Shown: in pieces, positions 23,602-35,045 of the stretch
How positions within the stretch are numbered: the stretch's first letter is position 1
How the letters are laid out: every line of letters begins with the position of its first letter
Program-made: the position numbers and the translations under genes
The notes under the pieces: model-generated
Seen by the model: the letters and a program-made list of their open reading frames with translations, nothing else
Databases searched by the model: none
What the model was told of the DNA's origin: nothing
Assembly: GCA_039583875.1 (NCBI GenBank)
Contig: CM077166.1
Span: forward strand, 86,178,564-86,242,563
DNA: 64,000 nucleotides
Direction: 5' to 3'
From: Platanthera guangdongensis
Lineage: Eukaryota; Streptophyta; Magnoliopsida; Asparagales; Orchidaceae

Positions 23602-24536
23602 GTGAAGAGCTGTCCAAGTGTAGGTCCGACCTTGTACTTGGACAGTGGTTGCTCCAAACATATGACAGGCAGTAAGGACATTCTATCCAACTACAAGTCC
23701 AAGCTGGGGCTAAAGGTCATCTTTGGAGACTCCAAATGTGGCCAGTTAGAAGGTTTTGGAGAAGTTAAGATTGGAGCCGTCACATTCAAGAAAGTGACAT
23801 ATGTCCAAGGACTGAAGCATAACCTCATCTCCATAAGTCAATTATATGATGAAGGTTATCAGGTACATTTTAGTTCATCTTCATGCATTATCTCTAATAA
23901 AGAAAACCAAACAGTTTTAATTTGGAATAGACAAGGCAATATATATTTAGTTGATTTTTTATCTGCCAGTTCTGATATTTGTTTACTTAATATAACTAGT
24001 AATCAGAATGAGTTATGACATAAAAGGCTAGGTCATGTAAACCTGAAAAACATTACTATGCTATCTAAAGACAACCTTGTTAGAGGTCTACCTGCTGGTC
24101 CCTACAAGAATAAAGGTCTCTGCAGGGCTTGTCAACTAGGCAAGCAAACTAAATCTAGTTTTAAATATGTAAATAAAAGTGATTCACCTAGGATTTTGTA
24201 TTTGCTACATATGGATCTCTTTGGACCCAATGCTGTATAAATCCTAGGAGGGAAATCCTACACCTTGGTTATTGTAGAAGACTTCTCCAGGTTCACTTGG
24301 GTATCCTTTCTGAGATCTAAGTCAGATACATTCAAGGTTCTTACAGATTTTCTCAGGACCATATATATTGAGTTCTCTACTCATGTTACATTGATTAGAA
24401 GTGATCATGGAATAGAGTTTGAGTATCTTCTTATGCATGAGTTCTGTGAGAAGGAAGGTATGAGGCATTGCTTCTCAGCTCCTAGAACTCCTCAACAAAA
24501 TGGGGTAACTGAAAGGAAAAAATAGGACACTCATTG
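23602..24536 (+). pseudogene. Element F: protease end and integrase
   Basis: The protease word LYLDSGCSKHMTGSK opens the region (about 23632-23676), with the catalytic Asp-Ser-Gly of copia proteases. It is followed by the linker GLKHNLISISQL. The integrase zinc finger is HKRLGHVN...CRACQLGK (about 24019-24150), directly after a TGA stop. The DDE core has HMDLFGP, then a stop where a Val or Glu codon is expected, YTLVIVEDFSRFTWVSFL, RSDHGIEF and the Glu of NGVTERK (about 24500-24520). A one-base slip after the KK at 24520 breaks the frame before LIEAADTLLA. Three or more lesions, not functional. Confidence 0.87.
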
Positions 24537-25269
24537 AAGCTGCAGATACATTGCTTGCAGATGCTTACATGCCACTAACTTTTTGGGCAGAGGCTATAGA
24601 CACTTCAAATTAAGTCCTGAATAGAAGCCTGATACATAAACTGAAGAATAGGACTCCCTATGAATTACTTAAAGGGAAGAAACCTAAAATCAACTATTTT
24701 AAAGTATTTGTATGTATATGTTATATTCACAACAATAACAAAAGATACATTAGAAAGTTTGAGGCTAAGGATGAAAAGGGAATTTTTCTAAGATATTCCC
24801 AAGTAAGCAAAGCCTATATGGTTTTTAATAAATCATCATTAAAAATTGAAGAGTCCATTCATGTTTCTTTTGATGAAACTAACATATCTTGCAAGGAGAA
24901 AGAGATTTCTACCAATAGCCCATTGCAGGTACCTCACTTGTGTGAGAGATTGGATGAACTAAAACTTACACAAAATGTTCCAACACATCCTTCTCCACAA
25001 GTTAATGAAGAGAGTGAAGATGAAAGTATTGAAGGAATTGAACTCCCTCCAACAACAAACACAATTACATAAGAGGAATTAATCCAAGATGCTGTTGCAC
25101 AACCAACTCCATTCACTAATTTAGTCACACTTAGGGATCACCCCAGATCTCAAGTGATTGGAGACATATCAGTAGGTGTACAGACAAGGCATTAACTCAA
25201 TCAAGATGTGATGCATGCCTATTTTCTCTCTCGGGTTGAACCTTTATCCATCTATGATGCTGAGCACGA
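24537..25269 (+). pseudogene. Element F: integrase C-terminal region and spacer to RT
   Basis: In pieces, the frames give integrase-end words (MLLTGKKPKINYFKVF-like at 24650-24720; FEAKDEKGIFLRYS near 24760). An acidic linker at 24818-25072 contains PTHPSPQVNEESEDESIEG. Several stops and shifts are present. No other gene lies here. Confidence 0.6.
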
Positions 25270-26770
25270 ACCCACTGGATCATTGCAATGCAGGATGAAT
25301 TAAACTAATTTGAGAGATGTAGAGTTTGGGATTTGGTTCCAATACCCCAAGACTATCCTGTCATTGGAACCAAATGGGTATACAGTAACAAACTGGATGC
25401 CCAAGGAGTGATTGTGAGGAACAAGGCTAAGCTTGTTACACAAGGTTATAGGTAAGAGGAAGGGATTAACTATGACCAATCATTTGCACCAATTGCAAGG
25501 TTGGAGTCCATCAGAATTTTTCTAGCCTATGCTGCATATAAGAGATTCAAAGTATATCAGATGGATGTGAAGAGTGCATTACTCAATGGAGTACTTAAAG
25601 AAGAGGTTTATATTGAACAACCTCCAGGTTTTTTCTCTGCAACTCACCCTTATCATGTTCTCAAATTGCATAAAGCTCTTTATGGTCTCAACCAAGCTCC
25701 AAGAGCTTGGTATAAGACCCTAGCTAGCTTTTTGATAGAGCATAAATTCATTATAGGCATTATAGATAGAACACTTTTCAGTAGACATCATAAGGATCAA
25801 ATATTGTTAGTACAAATATATGTGGATGACATCATATTTGAGTCTACTGATTCCAAATTATGCAAGAGGTTCTCTGACCTCATGCATTCAAAATTTGAAA
25901 TGAGTAGCATGAGTGAGCTTTCATACTTCCTTGGTCTCCAAGTGAAGCAGTTGTCTGATGACATCTTCATATCTCAAGCTAAGTATGCTAAAGAGCTTAT
26001 AAAAAAGTTTGGGGTGGCTGATGCTTCAGTAAAGAAAACACATATGGCTACTAATGCTGTGATTGACTCTGATGCACCTTGAAAGCCTGTGGATCAGAAA
26101 TTATATAGGGGCATTATTGGGTTCCTACTATATCTTCCAGTAAGCAGGCCTGATATTATGTTTGTCACATGCCTTTGTGTTAGGTTCCAAGTGAACCCAA
26201 AATAATCTCATCTAATTTTCTTAAAAAAGATTTTGAGATATATAAAGAGTTGTCCAAGTCTAGGCCTATGGTATCCAGCTTAGTCAGAGTTTGATTTAAC
26301 TGGATTTTCAGATGTTGACTTTGCTGGATGCAAGGTTGATAGGAAAAGTACCTCAGGGACTTGTCAGTTCCTTGGTATGAGATTGGTATCCTGGTTTTGT
26401 AAGAAACAGTTATCTGTGTCTACCTCAACTACTGAGGCTGAGTATATTGCAGCTGACAGCTATTATTCCCAGATGCTGTGGTTTCAAAATTAATTACTAG
26501 ACTATGGTATCAACTTAAATAATTCAACTCTCTTTTGTGATAACACAAGTGCTATAGCAATAGCACAAAATCCAGTCCATCACAGTAGGACAAAGCATAT
26601 AAACATTAGACATCATTTCATTAGAGAGTGTGTGGACAAAAACAAAATTAATCTTATCTATATCTACACTGATTTACAAATAGATGATATATTTACCAAA
26701 CCTCTGGATGAGAGAAATCACTTATTCTTTATAAATCAGCTTGGAATGATAAATGGAGAAGACTTAGTTT
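25270..26770 (+). pseudogene. Element F: reverse transcriptase and RNase H, Ty1/copia type
   Basis: RT starts near 25275 with MQDELN, WVYSNKLDAQGVIVR and a stop at about 25455. A long open stretch 25501-26082 then has [28 protein letters not shown] and the catalytic YVDDIIF (about 25819-25839). After a TGA, RNase H follows with LYRGIIGFLLYL, FSDVDFAGC, the Glu of STTEAEYIA, DNTSAIAIAQNP, TKHINIRHHFIRE and DIFTKPL (about 26690-26705), interrupted by stops near 26202, 26280 and 26490. The reading ends near 26770, where TCGACGAA repeats begin. Length and order match a complete copia RT-RNase H. Confidence 0.9.
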
Positions 26771-26784
26771 ACTTTCTGTCTGCA

Positions 26785-27060
26785 CTCGACGAATTATCCA
26801 GAGTTCGACGAATGGAGCTCGACGAACTAGGGAAACTTCGGGAGATATTAGTCGAACGGAGGACGACGAACTCTCCAAGAGTGAAGTTATTTTCGTCGAA
26901 CGGAGATCGACGAATCGACTTCAGAAAACTTTCATCGAACGGAGCTCGACGAAATGTCTTCAACTCTACCAGCTGAGCTCGACGAATTATTTCACTATCA
27001 ATTATTTCGTCGATCTCAGGTCGAATAACTTATTTTTCATGGAATGGAGTTTGTCGATTC
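26785..27060. repeat. TCGACGAA array between RNase H and the extra ORF of element F
   Basis: About ten CTCGACGAA / TTCGTCGAACGGAG words at 10-30 bp spacing. It is the same motif as in the F LTR and in its gag tail, and it resembles the array of element J. No gene is seen between 26770 and 27160. Confidence 0.75.
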
Positions 27061-27139
27061 ATATTCCAGAAAATCTTATAACTAGGTTTTCTTCGACCTC
27101 CGTCCTGCGCTTTCTGTTCCCTTTGCACTTGATCGCCAT

Positions 27140-27156
27140 TTCTCTCTTTTGCAGGT
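27140..27156 (+). promoter_or_regulatory. Candidate splice acceptor before the extra ORF of element F
   Basis: TTCTCTCTTTTGCAG, a pyrimidine-rich run ending in AG at 27154, stands 8 bases before the ATG of the extra ORF. It fits the plant 3' splice-site pattern well and would allow expression from a spliced RNA. No donor is proven. Confidence 0.45.
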
Positions 27157-27162
27157 GATTTC

Positions 27163-30116
27163 ATGGCGATTCCAGCAGGAGCCCTAGCCGTAATGAAGTT
27201 TGACACTGGATTTGACGTCGACTTTGATTCTTTTCAACAATCAGATCCTATTTTTCTATATATTCTGGAACTTTTGGAAGAACAACAATTGAATAATCTG
27301 ATGACTAATAGAATCAAACTGTCTGCAATTAAAATTAGAGAATGGGTTTCTACGTCATCTACATCAGAGGAGAACACCATAACAGGAACAATTGCGGGTA
27401 ATTCTGTGTCTTTATCTCTTGCCGTACTTACTGAAATTTTTGGATTAGTTAATGGAGAAGAACAATTAGAAATTGAAACTGAAGAATATGATATGATGTT
27501 AAGTTTGATGGGTTATGCTGGAGATAACCCCAATAAATTGTTGAAGAAACACTTATCGGCAGAATACAAATTTCTGGCAGATATAGTGGGAAACGTCTTG
27601 CTGGGCAAGCACACTGCTCATGACTACATCACCAGACATCAATTTCTGGTCATGTGTGCAGTGGTCAATAAGAAGAAAGTGGATTGGGCACAGATTATTT
27701 TTGATCTTATTATGAAAAAGTGTAATAAGAAAGAAGTTTGCTTTGGAAGGATCCTAGGGATCTTTTTACAAGAAAAGGCTACTGAATCCCTCGTCTCAAA
27801 GACCATATTCAATAATACCAGCAAGAGGCTCACATGCACCTTGTTTGGCAGGTGGGAGAGGACCATAACTAAGCTATCCAAGGATTCAACCTCTTCCACC
27901 CCAGCTTCTGAAAGCACCAGGGCTGTAAGAGCCACTCCCCACCATACTGAAGAGATCATACCCACACCTCCATCGCTTCCAGCAACTCAACAACACTCAC
28001 CCTCCACGGTTCATACTCCCTCTCCTCAACCACATCCACAACTCCAACAACAACTCCACCAAGTTCATGTTCCTACTACAGTTCCATCTTCTGCCACCTC
28101 TCCACCCCTAGATCTTACCAACATCCCCTCATCTCCTATTTAGGAATACCATCAACCCACTCCACCTCAATCACCTCAATCCCCCACTGATTTACCAGCT
28201 CCAATACCACCATCATCTCCTCTTCCACCTCACCTATCCTCCATTCCAACTTTTCATCTTCTGACTTCCCCCTCAACTCTCCCTCCCCTCCAGATTCACA
28301 CATGCTAGATGCCATCCCTCCATCATCTACAATATCTACCATCCCTCCAAATTTTTCCACCCAACATTCTTCTGAACCATCTGCCACTCCACCTCTGGAT
28401 CCCTCCACCATCTCCTCTGTAATTACTCTCATCACTCCTCTACTCAAATCTCTTATAGTAGAGGCCATTACACCTCTTGCTACTTCTATCTCCACCCTTT
28501 CTACTCAACTCTCTGCCTTCACTGCTGCCCTCTCTTCATTAAGGGGCCTGACTCTAGTTCACACTGAAACCAGGCAGGGGAAGATGCTTAATGAAGAAGC
28601 TGAAGCAGCTGCAGCAGTAGCTCCAGTCTCAGTTTCTCCAGCACCAGCAACAGTAGATAAAGAGGCAGTAATAGCAAATATAGAATTTGAACCAGATGAT
28701 ACAGATTTAATTGTTTGATTCATTTCATTGAGACTGACATGGACTTTGATGAGTCGGTTACTGAAGAAATAGTTACTGAAGAAATTCTTTTTGTTGGTGA
28801 TTTCATGTTAAATCCCACAGTAGACTTAGTTCAATTGTTGAAAGTATTTGATACTGCATTTTTTAAAGTTATTCCAGCAGTATATATTAAGTCATCCTTG
28901 GCTATTGTTCCATATACTTCCCCAATCTCTCCAAATATTGTGAAGCAACTCAGGGATACTTTTGTTGTTTCAAAGCTAGTAGTCATGCCATCTCTAGAAG
29001 AAGTCATCACTGCTCCAACTTTTGTAATGGATGACTCTCCCATGCCAGATCTGGATGACTTGATCCTGGCTGATATTGAAGAAAAACAAAAGGCAGATGC
29101 TGAAAGCACTTTCAGAATTAGTTCTCCAGCATCTCCTGTGGCTTCTCCTCCAGCTCCTGTTGAAGTTCCTACTCAAGCTCCATCTCTACCTGAAAAGCCT
29201 ATCATTTCTGCTGAGGGTCTAAAAGCGTTGAATGATTTATATGATAATCCTCAGAGATCTGATGATGATGATGAGGATGAGGATGATGATTCTGATGATG
29301 AGCCCAAGAGGAAGCCAGTTTCCAAAAAAAAGAAAAGCTCGTCCTCCTCCTGCTCTAAAGCTAAATCTAAACAATGACACTCCCTAATATATTCTCCAAT
29401 AGATAACTCCATACAAAAGGATGCCAGCTTGGATGTGGCTATCCAAAATTGAACAAAAAGAGAGGAGGAGAAGCAGAATGTACTCTCCTCCTCCAGTTCA
29501 AAGATTCAGAAAAGATCCACCTCCTCCACCTCCTCCAGCTGCTGGTGGTTCAGGCATAACTTCTCAAAGATCTACCCCACTTCAAACATATTAAAGACAC
29601 CAAGGGAGATCATATGGAAGCAGCCAGCACATGCAGTATTCTTCAGGAAAGCAGCATCAACAGCAGCAGCAACATCATCAACAACAACAACAATTCACCG
29701 AACATCGACCAGCTGAAGGCTCTAAAAGACCATCCTCCCCTCCCGTTCCTTTTGAAGATCCAGAGACAGCTACTACTGCTAGAAAGGCCAGGTTCCAGGA
29801 ACTAGTAGGCCTTTTTATGATTAACAAAGCCAAATCTGAAGGAAAGGATCCTTCTGAATATTCAATAATATCAAAATATAGGAAAGAGGAACTTAAGAGA
29901 TTTGAGAAAGCAAACAAATTTTTCTATGTTGATGACTACATCAAGTTGCACCCAGAAGCAGTTGTCCCCAGAGCTACATCTTTAAAAATTATAGGGGCTG
30001 CTGATATGGCCATGACAAAAGTGCAAGCTTCAGATCCAAAAAGAGAGATTGTGTTTACAAAGCCGGGAGAGAAGGGCAAGCAAGAAATGAGAAAGGAAAA
30101 GAAACAGAAGAAGTAA
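27163..30116 (+). pseudogene. Element F: additional coding region downstream of RNase H (env-like position)
   Basis: ATG 27163 opens 326 codons. The first about 230 residues are a folded-looking domain (FLYILELLEEQQLNNLM; IREWVSTSSTSEENTITG; HDYITRHQFLVMCAVVNKKK), then a Pro/Ser/Thr/Gln-rich tail to TAG at 28141-28143. Frame changes lead on through 28302-28718 (SVITLITPLLKSLIVEAITPL, Ala/Val-rich) and 28715-29377 (acidic, ending in a Ser/Lys-rich basic tail). A Pro-rich link and a Gln/His run follow at about 29655-29700, and a charged C-terminal part ends at 30116. Conceptually one protein of nearly 980 residues with several frameshifts. Sireviruses are known to carry env-like ORFs at this site. 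The first domain loosely resembles plant retroelement proteins of unknown function. I see no clear membrane segment, so the env label is positional only. Confidence 0.7.
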
Positions 30117-30286
30117 ATTTTGAACTCTTTTATTTTCTACAATTATCTATAACTGCTCTGTATTCTGAGCTTATGTATATTTATATATCTGCTGCATGTG
30201 TTATTGATCTCTGGTAGATATATGGTTTTTCTTCCTTATTTATTTTCAGTTTGATTTGAGCCTGTAATTAGTGACCTCACCCAAAT

Positions 30287-30296
30287 AGGGGGAGAT
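30287..30296 (+). promoter_or_regulatory. Element F: polypurine tract
   Basis: AGGGGGAGA followed by T directly precedes the TGTTGG start of the 3' LTR. Confidence 0.8.
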
Positions 30297-32129
30297 TGTT
30301 GGATCCCTAGTAAGATTTGGGCTAGGTTCACTAAGTTAGGATCATATGACCCACAATGTATAGCTAGGGTCATGGTTGTGTCCTAGTGTCTAGGCCAAGT
30401 CCTCAGTAGCAACATCACATGGACCAGCCATCATCAGAATGCTAGAGACTCAAAGACTTAGAGATTTTCCAGAGACCAATTAAAATGAGTTCGACGTTCG
30501 TTGAACCCAGGTCGACGATTGTCATGCTCAGCTCGAAAATCTCAGAGAAAAGTATCTGAGCTGAGCTCGACGAACTTGGTGCTCATGTCGATGAACTTTG
30601 GACACTACACTTCAACACTTCAGAAAGGTTATGTCGACACATAGAGGAATTGTGTCGACACATAGAATAACTGTCGACACCAATTGTGTCGACACCAGAA
30701 GTCAGCTGTGTCGACATACAGGACTTGTGTCGACACACTCAAGATCAACACCAGAAGTCATCTGTGTCGATACACAAGACTTATGTCGACACACTCAAGA
30801 TCGACACCTGAAGCCAACTTTGTCGACACATAGGACTTGTGTCGACACACTGAAGACAGCTCGACGAACTTCAGACACAGAAAAGGCAAAGTTTCTGAAG
30901 CATACAGTTCTATTATCAGATCAACGATCTTGGAAATCAGCTCGACGAATAGAAGTTATCTGATCGACGAACACAACAACTCAGCTCAACGAACTGTGGA
31001 CTCAGCTTGATGAACTGTGAACTCAGCTCGACGATTTCTATCATCTGTTCGACGATTCCAGACTTAGTATGTCTTTCCTCTATCCTTACTCTATGACAAT
31101 AATTTCTGAATGATTAATGATAAAATATTCTCTGAATATTACCGTTGGACGGGGCATTGATCACGGCTTTCATCAGAATTATTGCTTTTCAATTTTCCAA
31201 GGGACAGTTGGGCAAATAAATAAATGCAGTTTATTCTCTAGGCCGTCAGTATTGATTGCAGAAGAGGAATTCAAATTTTGAAAGACAAATTCCTTCAGAA
31301 AATATAAAAGAGATTTTTTCTCTTTTCCTGAAGATACACAAGAACACAGCATACATAGACACATAGAGAATTACAGTCAGTCTGTCTTCAAGAGTCTCTC
31401 TGCTCCATCATTCTTTCACAGCTTTCTGATATAGAAAAGAAGCCCTGGGCCAGATGTAGATCAACTATTGAAGAAATAGAACAATCAATCTAAATCAAGA
31501 GTCTTCTTTCTTCATCACTCCAGGAAACTTCAAAGGACAACAACTACTCCATCTGTCAAGAAGTTCCTGCAGATTTCTCTGATAAAGGCTTAAAGACTGA
31601 AGACCTATCACCCTGCAACAAAGCTCCAGATTTCCCTGAACTATTTTACATCTCAGGGGGAGCTACTTGCTAATATCATATCCACTTATTTTCTCTCTGG
31701 TTGTTGACAGAGAAGACACCATCACCTCTCACCCCTCTCTGTATAAAGGGTTGTCATCTCCCTTCAAAAGTGATTCTTGGTTACAAGTCACCTGATCAAA
31801 AGACTTGAGATTTGGTTTTTGTGCACCTGATCAAAAGCTCATTGGTGTCAAGCACCTGATCAAAAATCTGAGTTGATTCCTACCATGGTGGTAGAAGAAT
31901 GGATGTACCCAGGTTGGGGAACCTCTATAAATTTCTTGTGTCATCTGGTTGCCCTTTCATTTGTTTCTTGATGTGGTTGTGATTATTAGTTAGACGTTAC
32001 TGTGTTTTATCTTTTAATCTATTTCTTACAGCACTAGGACTTGTCTGGAATAGCCAGAAAATTTTATAAGCTTTAAATACTCTATTCACTCCACCTCTAA
32101 AGTATTCCTGATCTAACAGCCCACTTTCA
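30297..32129 (+). mobile_element. Element F: 3' LTR
   Basis: Starts TGTTGGATCCCTAG and ends with CTTTCA, about 1.83 kb, followed by the target duplication GATAT (32130-32134). It has the same layout as the 5' LTR: TGTGTCGACACA array at about 30625-30860, CTCGACGAAC words to about 31060, and TATAAAAG at 31303-31310. By eye the two LTRs differ at several percent of sites, so the insertion is not recent. Confidence 0.9.
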
Positions 32130-32957
32130 GATATTTGGGCCTCGACGATTTTTCCGAAGTTTTGTGGAAAATTATGTTCGTCGTAAACTTTGAAAATTTA
32201 AATCTCGAGAATGGTTCTTCGGATTTTGGTTTTGGCTTCACTGTTGTGTTCGTAGCATCAGTGTTCGCCTACAATGCGAATTTCGTTTGATTCCGCGCTC
32301 GTTCGGGCCTCCATTTTGAACTCGTGTTTTCTTATTAAAAATATATATAAATATGATTATTTTAATATTATATTACTATTCAAAAATGAACTTTACTATT
32401 CATTTATAAAGTTTAATTTTTTGGATATATATATAGAAAACACTGTTCACGCAAATAATTTATTCAATTCTTCTACACTACACGAGTGCTTCTCCCTCTC
32501 TACTCGAGTAAAATTTCTGCACTACACGAATGCTTCTCCCTCTCTACTCGAGAAAAAGTTTTGCACTACACGAGTGCTTCTCCCTCTTAACTCGAGTAAA
32601 TTTCTTCTATACATGAGTGATCCTTCCCTTTTACTCGAGTGATTATATGGACCTACTCGAGTGATTATTTTCCTACTCGAGTGATTATTTTCCTACTCGA
32701 GTGAAGTTTTCTGGACGTACTCGAGTGACTTTTCTAGACCTACTCGATTACCTGTAACTCGTTCTCGTTTAGTCCACTGTAGTTTACGTTCGAGAGTCTT
32801 TTTGAGGGTCAACACGATGTCGTATGGAAAAATAGTTAATAAGAAATTTGTTCGTCTCGTCGAGATCTACAACTTTCATGTTGACTACATTTCGATTTGA
32901 AGCAATCCGAAAACATTATTTTTGTCTTCCGCGCACCTGCATGTTTCTCCTTCAGCT
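32130..32957 (+). mobile_element. Element E: 3' LTR, second part (truncated)
   Basis: Continues the E LTR after the F insertion. An array of TACTCGAGTG words lies at 32470-32760. A CTACAACTTTCATG block at about 32868 resembles part of the A LTR. No TTACA-type LTR end is reached before protease sequence of element G begins near 32958, so the LTR is incomplete. The stretch 32130-32460 is AT-rich with nothing recognisable. Confidence 0.65.
32470..32760. repeat. Palindrome array in the element E LTR (ACTCGAGT)
   Basis: About eleven CTACTCGAGTGA-type words. The early ones are spaced by TGCTTCTCCCTCT, giving a unit of about 50 bp; the later ones by ATTATTTTC. The core ACTCGAGT is a perfect palindrome. 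Confidence 0.82.
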
Positions 32958-34924
32958 ATGCAACCCAAGAAACTCCGATTTTGTTTCTCCTTCAGCTTTC
33001 TTCAGCATAACTATCTCAGCAATACTTTCTAAACCGTCAGATAAAAAAACATTTAAATCGGGTAGTTTCCCGGTTTCATTCGGAATAATAGAAGAAAGGG
33101 ATGGAGGTAAAGGCGAATCAACCTTGGATGCCAAGGTGATTCCACTCGCATTAAATTGTAACATCACCCCACTAACGATTATGAATGGGACCCGTAAGAT
33201 AGGTTTTGAAGCATTCCCCATTGGTCCCAACACCTGAAAGTCAGTGATCAACGCAACCCCGTTCAATATCACATCCAACTCCTTTATCTCACTATCGGTC
33301 TTCACTACCGACCCATTAGCCAAAACGAGCGATTTCCGGTCATTTGACTCAATATTTAAATTAAATTTCTCAACATCTTGAAAAGCAAGAAGGTTGCATG
33401 AAGATCTGGAATCACATAAGGCCATAGTCTCAACCTCATTTATTTCACATATCACAGCCACTTCATTTTCAGTACACTCATCCGTCTCCCGAACACACTT
33501 CCCTTGCTCACGGGGATTTTTTTCTGTGTAGCTCGGGAGGGCGCTGATTGTACGCTCAGAGAATACATGGGCCAATTGACATAGCTATGTCTCCAAGTTT
33601 CTCATGGAGGTAGTCTGAGTTTCCATGTTGGATTGGTCCATCTCCACGAACTTTTCCATCATTTCTTCTAACCCACTCTTTCGCATCCCCTGCATGTTCT
33701 GATTATAACCTGCTCGCGGCGGTCATGGCTGGCTATTATACGCTTGAGCATCAAACTGATGTGGCCTCCCTGCCACCTTTGATCGGGCGCATATTGGTTC
33801 CAGGAGAAATTCAGATGATTTCTCACATTCGGGTTATAGGCATGGTTATAAGGAGCAGTGTGCTTTTGATTACTAATAAATTTGACATTCTCGTCAGCAA
33901 ATATAACTTAGGGATCAGCAAAAGCTTCTCCAGTTGGGCACTCATATGTGTGATGGTCGGGGTTTCCATAACCCTGACACAAAATAGCCATCACCCGAGC
34001 CGGAGGAGGGGTCGATCTAGTGAGCATCTTCATTCCATCCATCGTAGGATGGCTCGCCTCAGCTTGCAGATTCACCGCATTTACCTCAAAAAACTTTCTC
34101 GAACCCCTCGGTGTGTTTCTTCCCGCAATCCAAAACATGTTATGGTAAGCAGTGTCACAAAGGAGCCGAAATGCATTGTCAGCAGTCAGGTTCATCATTG
34201 TGCCTCTAGCCGCCGCGTCGATCATAGCACTATAATTGGGCTCAACAGCAAACTAAAAGATTTCAACTAAATTCCACGGCTCACAGCCGTGCTGGGGGAA
34301 TCGACTATACAGATCAGCAAATCTCTCCTATGCCTCAAACAAAGTTTCCTGGTCCAGCTGCCGAAAAGTGGATATCTCCCTTCGGGCGTTCACTATTTTG
34401 TCCACCGGGTGGAATATAGCTAGGAACTTCATGGAAAGAGCCTCCCACGTAGTTACAGTCCCGGGAGAAATAGTGTGGAGCCAGGTTTTCACCTTGTCCC
34501 TCAACGTAAATGAGGAATAGCCTTAGCTTCACCATGTCATCAGTAATGCCAGCGTAGCGGAAGGTGCCACAAATATCCAAGAATTCCGCCAGATGGAGCT
34601 GCGGATCCTCACTTTGAAAGCCCAAAAACTACGTGATATTTCGGATCTTGTTGAGGATGGCAGGCTTTATCTCGAAGTGGATTTTTATGATGGCTGGGCC
34701 GAAGCCAGGTAAACACTTCCCGCGGCAGGGGTCGTGAAATATCGCATTTTCCTAATGCAGGGTTGGACCACCTCTTGGTCCTCAACGTACCTTTCAACAA
34801 GGCCATTTCCTCCTTTACCTAACTCTTCCATTCTTTCTCAACCTTTAGTAGCAGCAGCACGCTGGCGAGCTCTCCTCGCTTGTGCGGTTTCAAGATCTAC
34901 TCCAAGATATTCCTGTATATTCAT
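32958..34924 (-). pseudogene. Element G: gag and protease, Athila-type Ty3/gypsy
   Basis: Gag starts at ATG 34922-34924 (MNIQEYLGVDLETAQARRAR). The capsid region lies at about 34335-34625 (LHLAEFLDICGTFRYAGITD; VKLRLF), with stops and frameshifts. Later parts at 33908-34225 include MIDAAARGTMMNL. The stretch 32952-33575 is open: SERTISALPSYTEKNPREQG, the protease with ALCDSRSSCNLLAF, and YTEKNP-to-KAEGETKSEFLGL. The protease active site reads Asp-Ser-Arg-Ser where Asp-Ser-Gly-Ala/Ser is normal, so it is dead. The gene ends abruptly near 32958 against the E LTR; RT and beyond are missing. Confidence 0.87.
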
Positions 34925-35020
34925 GGGCTTTGGATCTGTCGTACAACACAAAAAAACGATCAAAATGCCAAAAACGCTTCCAACAACTTTTCCAATAGAA
35001 AAATACACACAACGGTTGAA

Positions 35021-35045
35021 GTCCCCGGCAACGGCGCCTCAAACT
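35021..35045 (-). promoter_or_regulatory. Element G: primer-binding site
   Basis: On the minus strand AAGTTTGAGGCGCCGTTGCC then GGGGAC. It is the same site as in element C, with a changed base before GGCGCC. Confidence 0.72.

Noticed and set aside
28136..28495. Minus-strand open frame of 119 codons
   Set aside because: Antisense shadow of the Pro/Ser-rich part of the extra coding region of element F.
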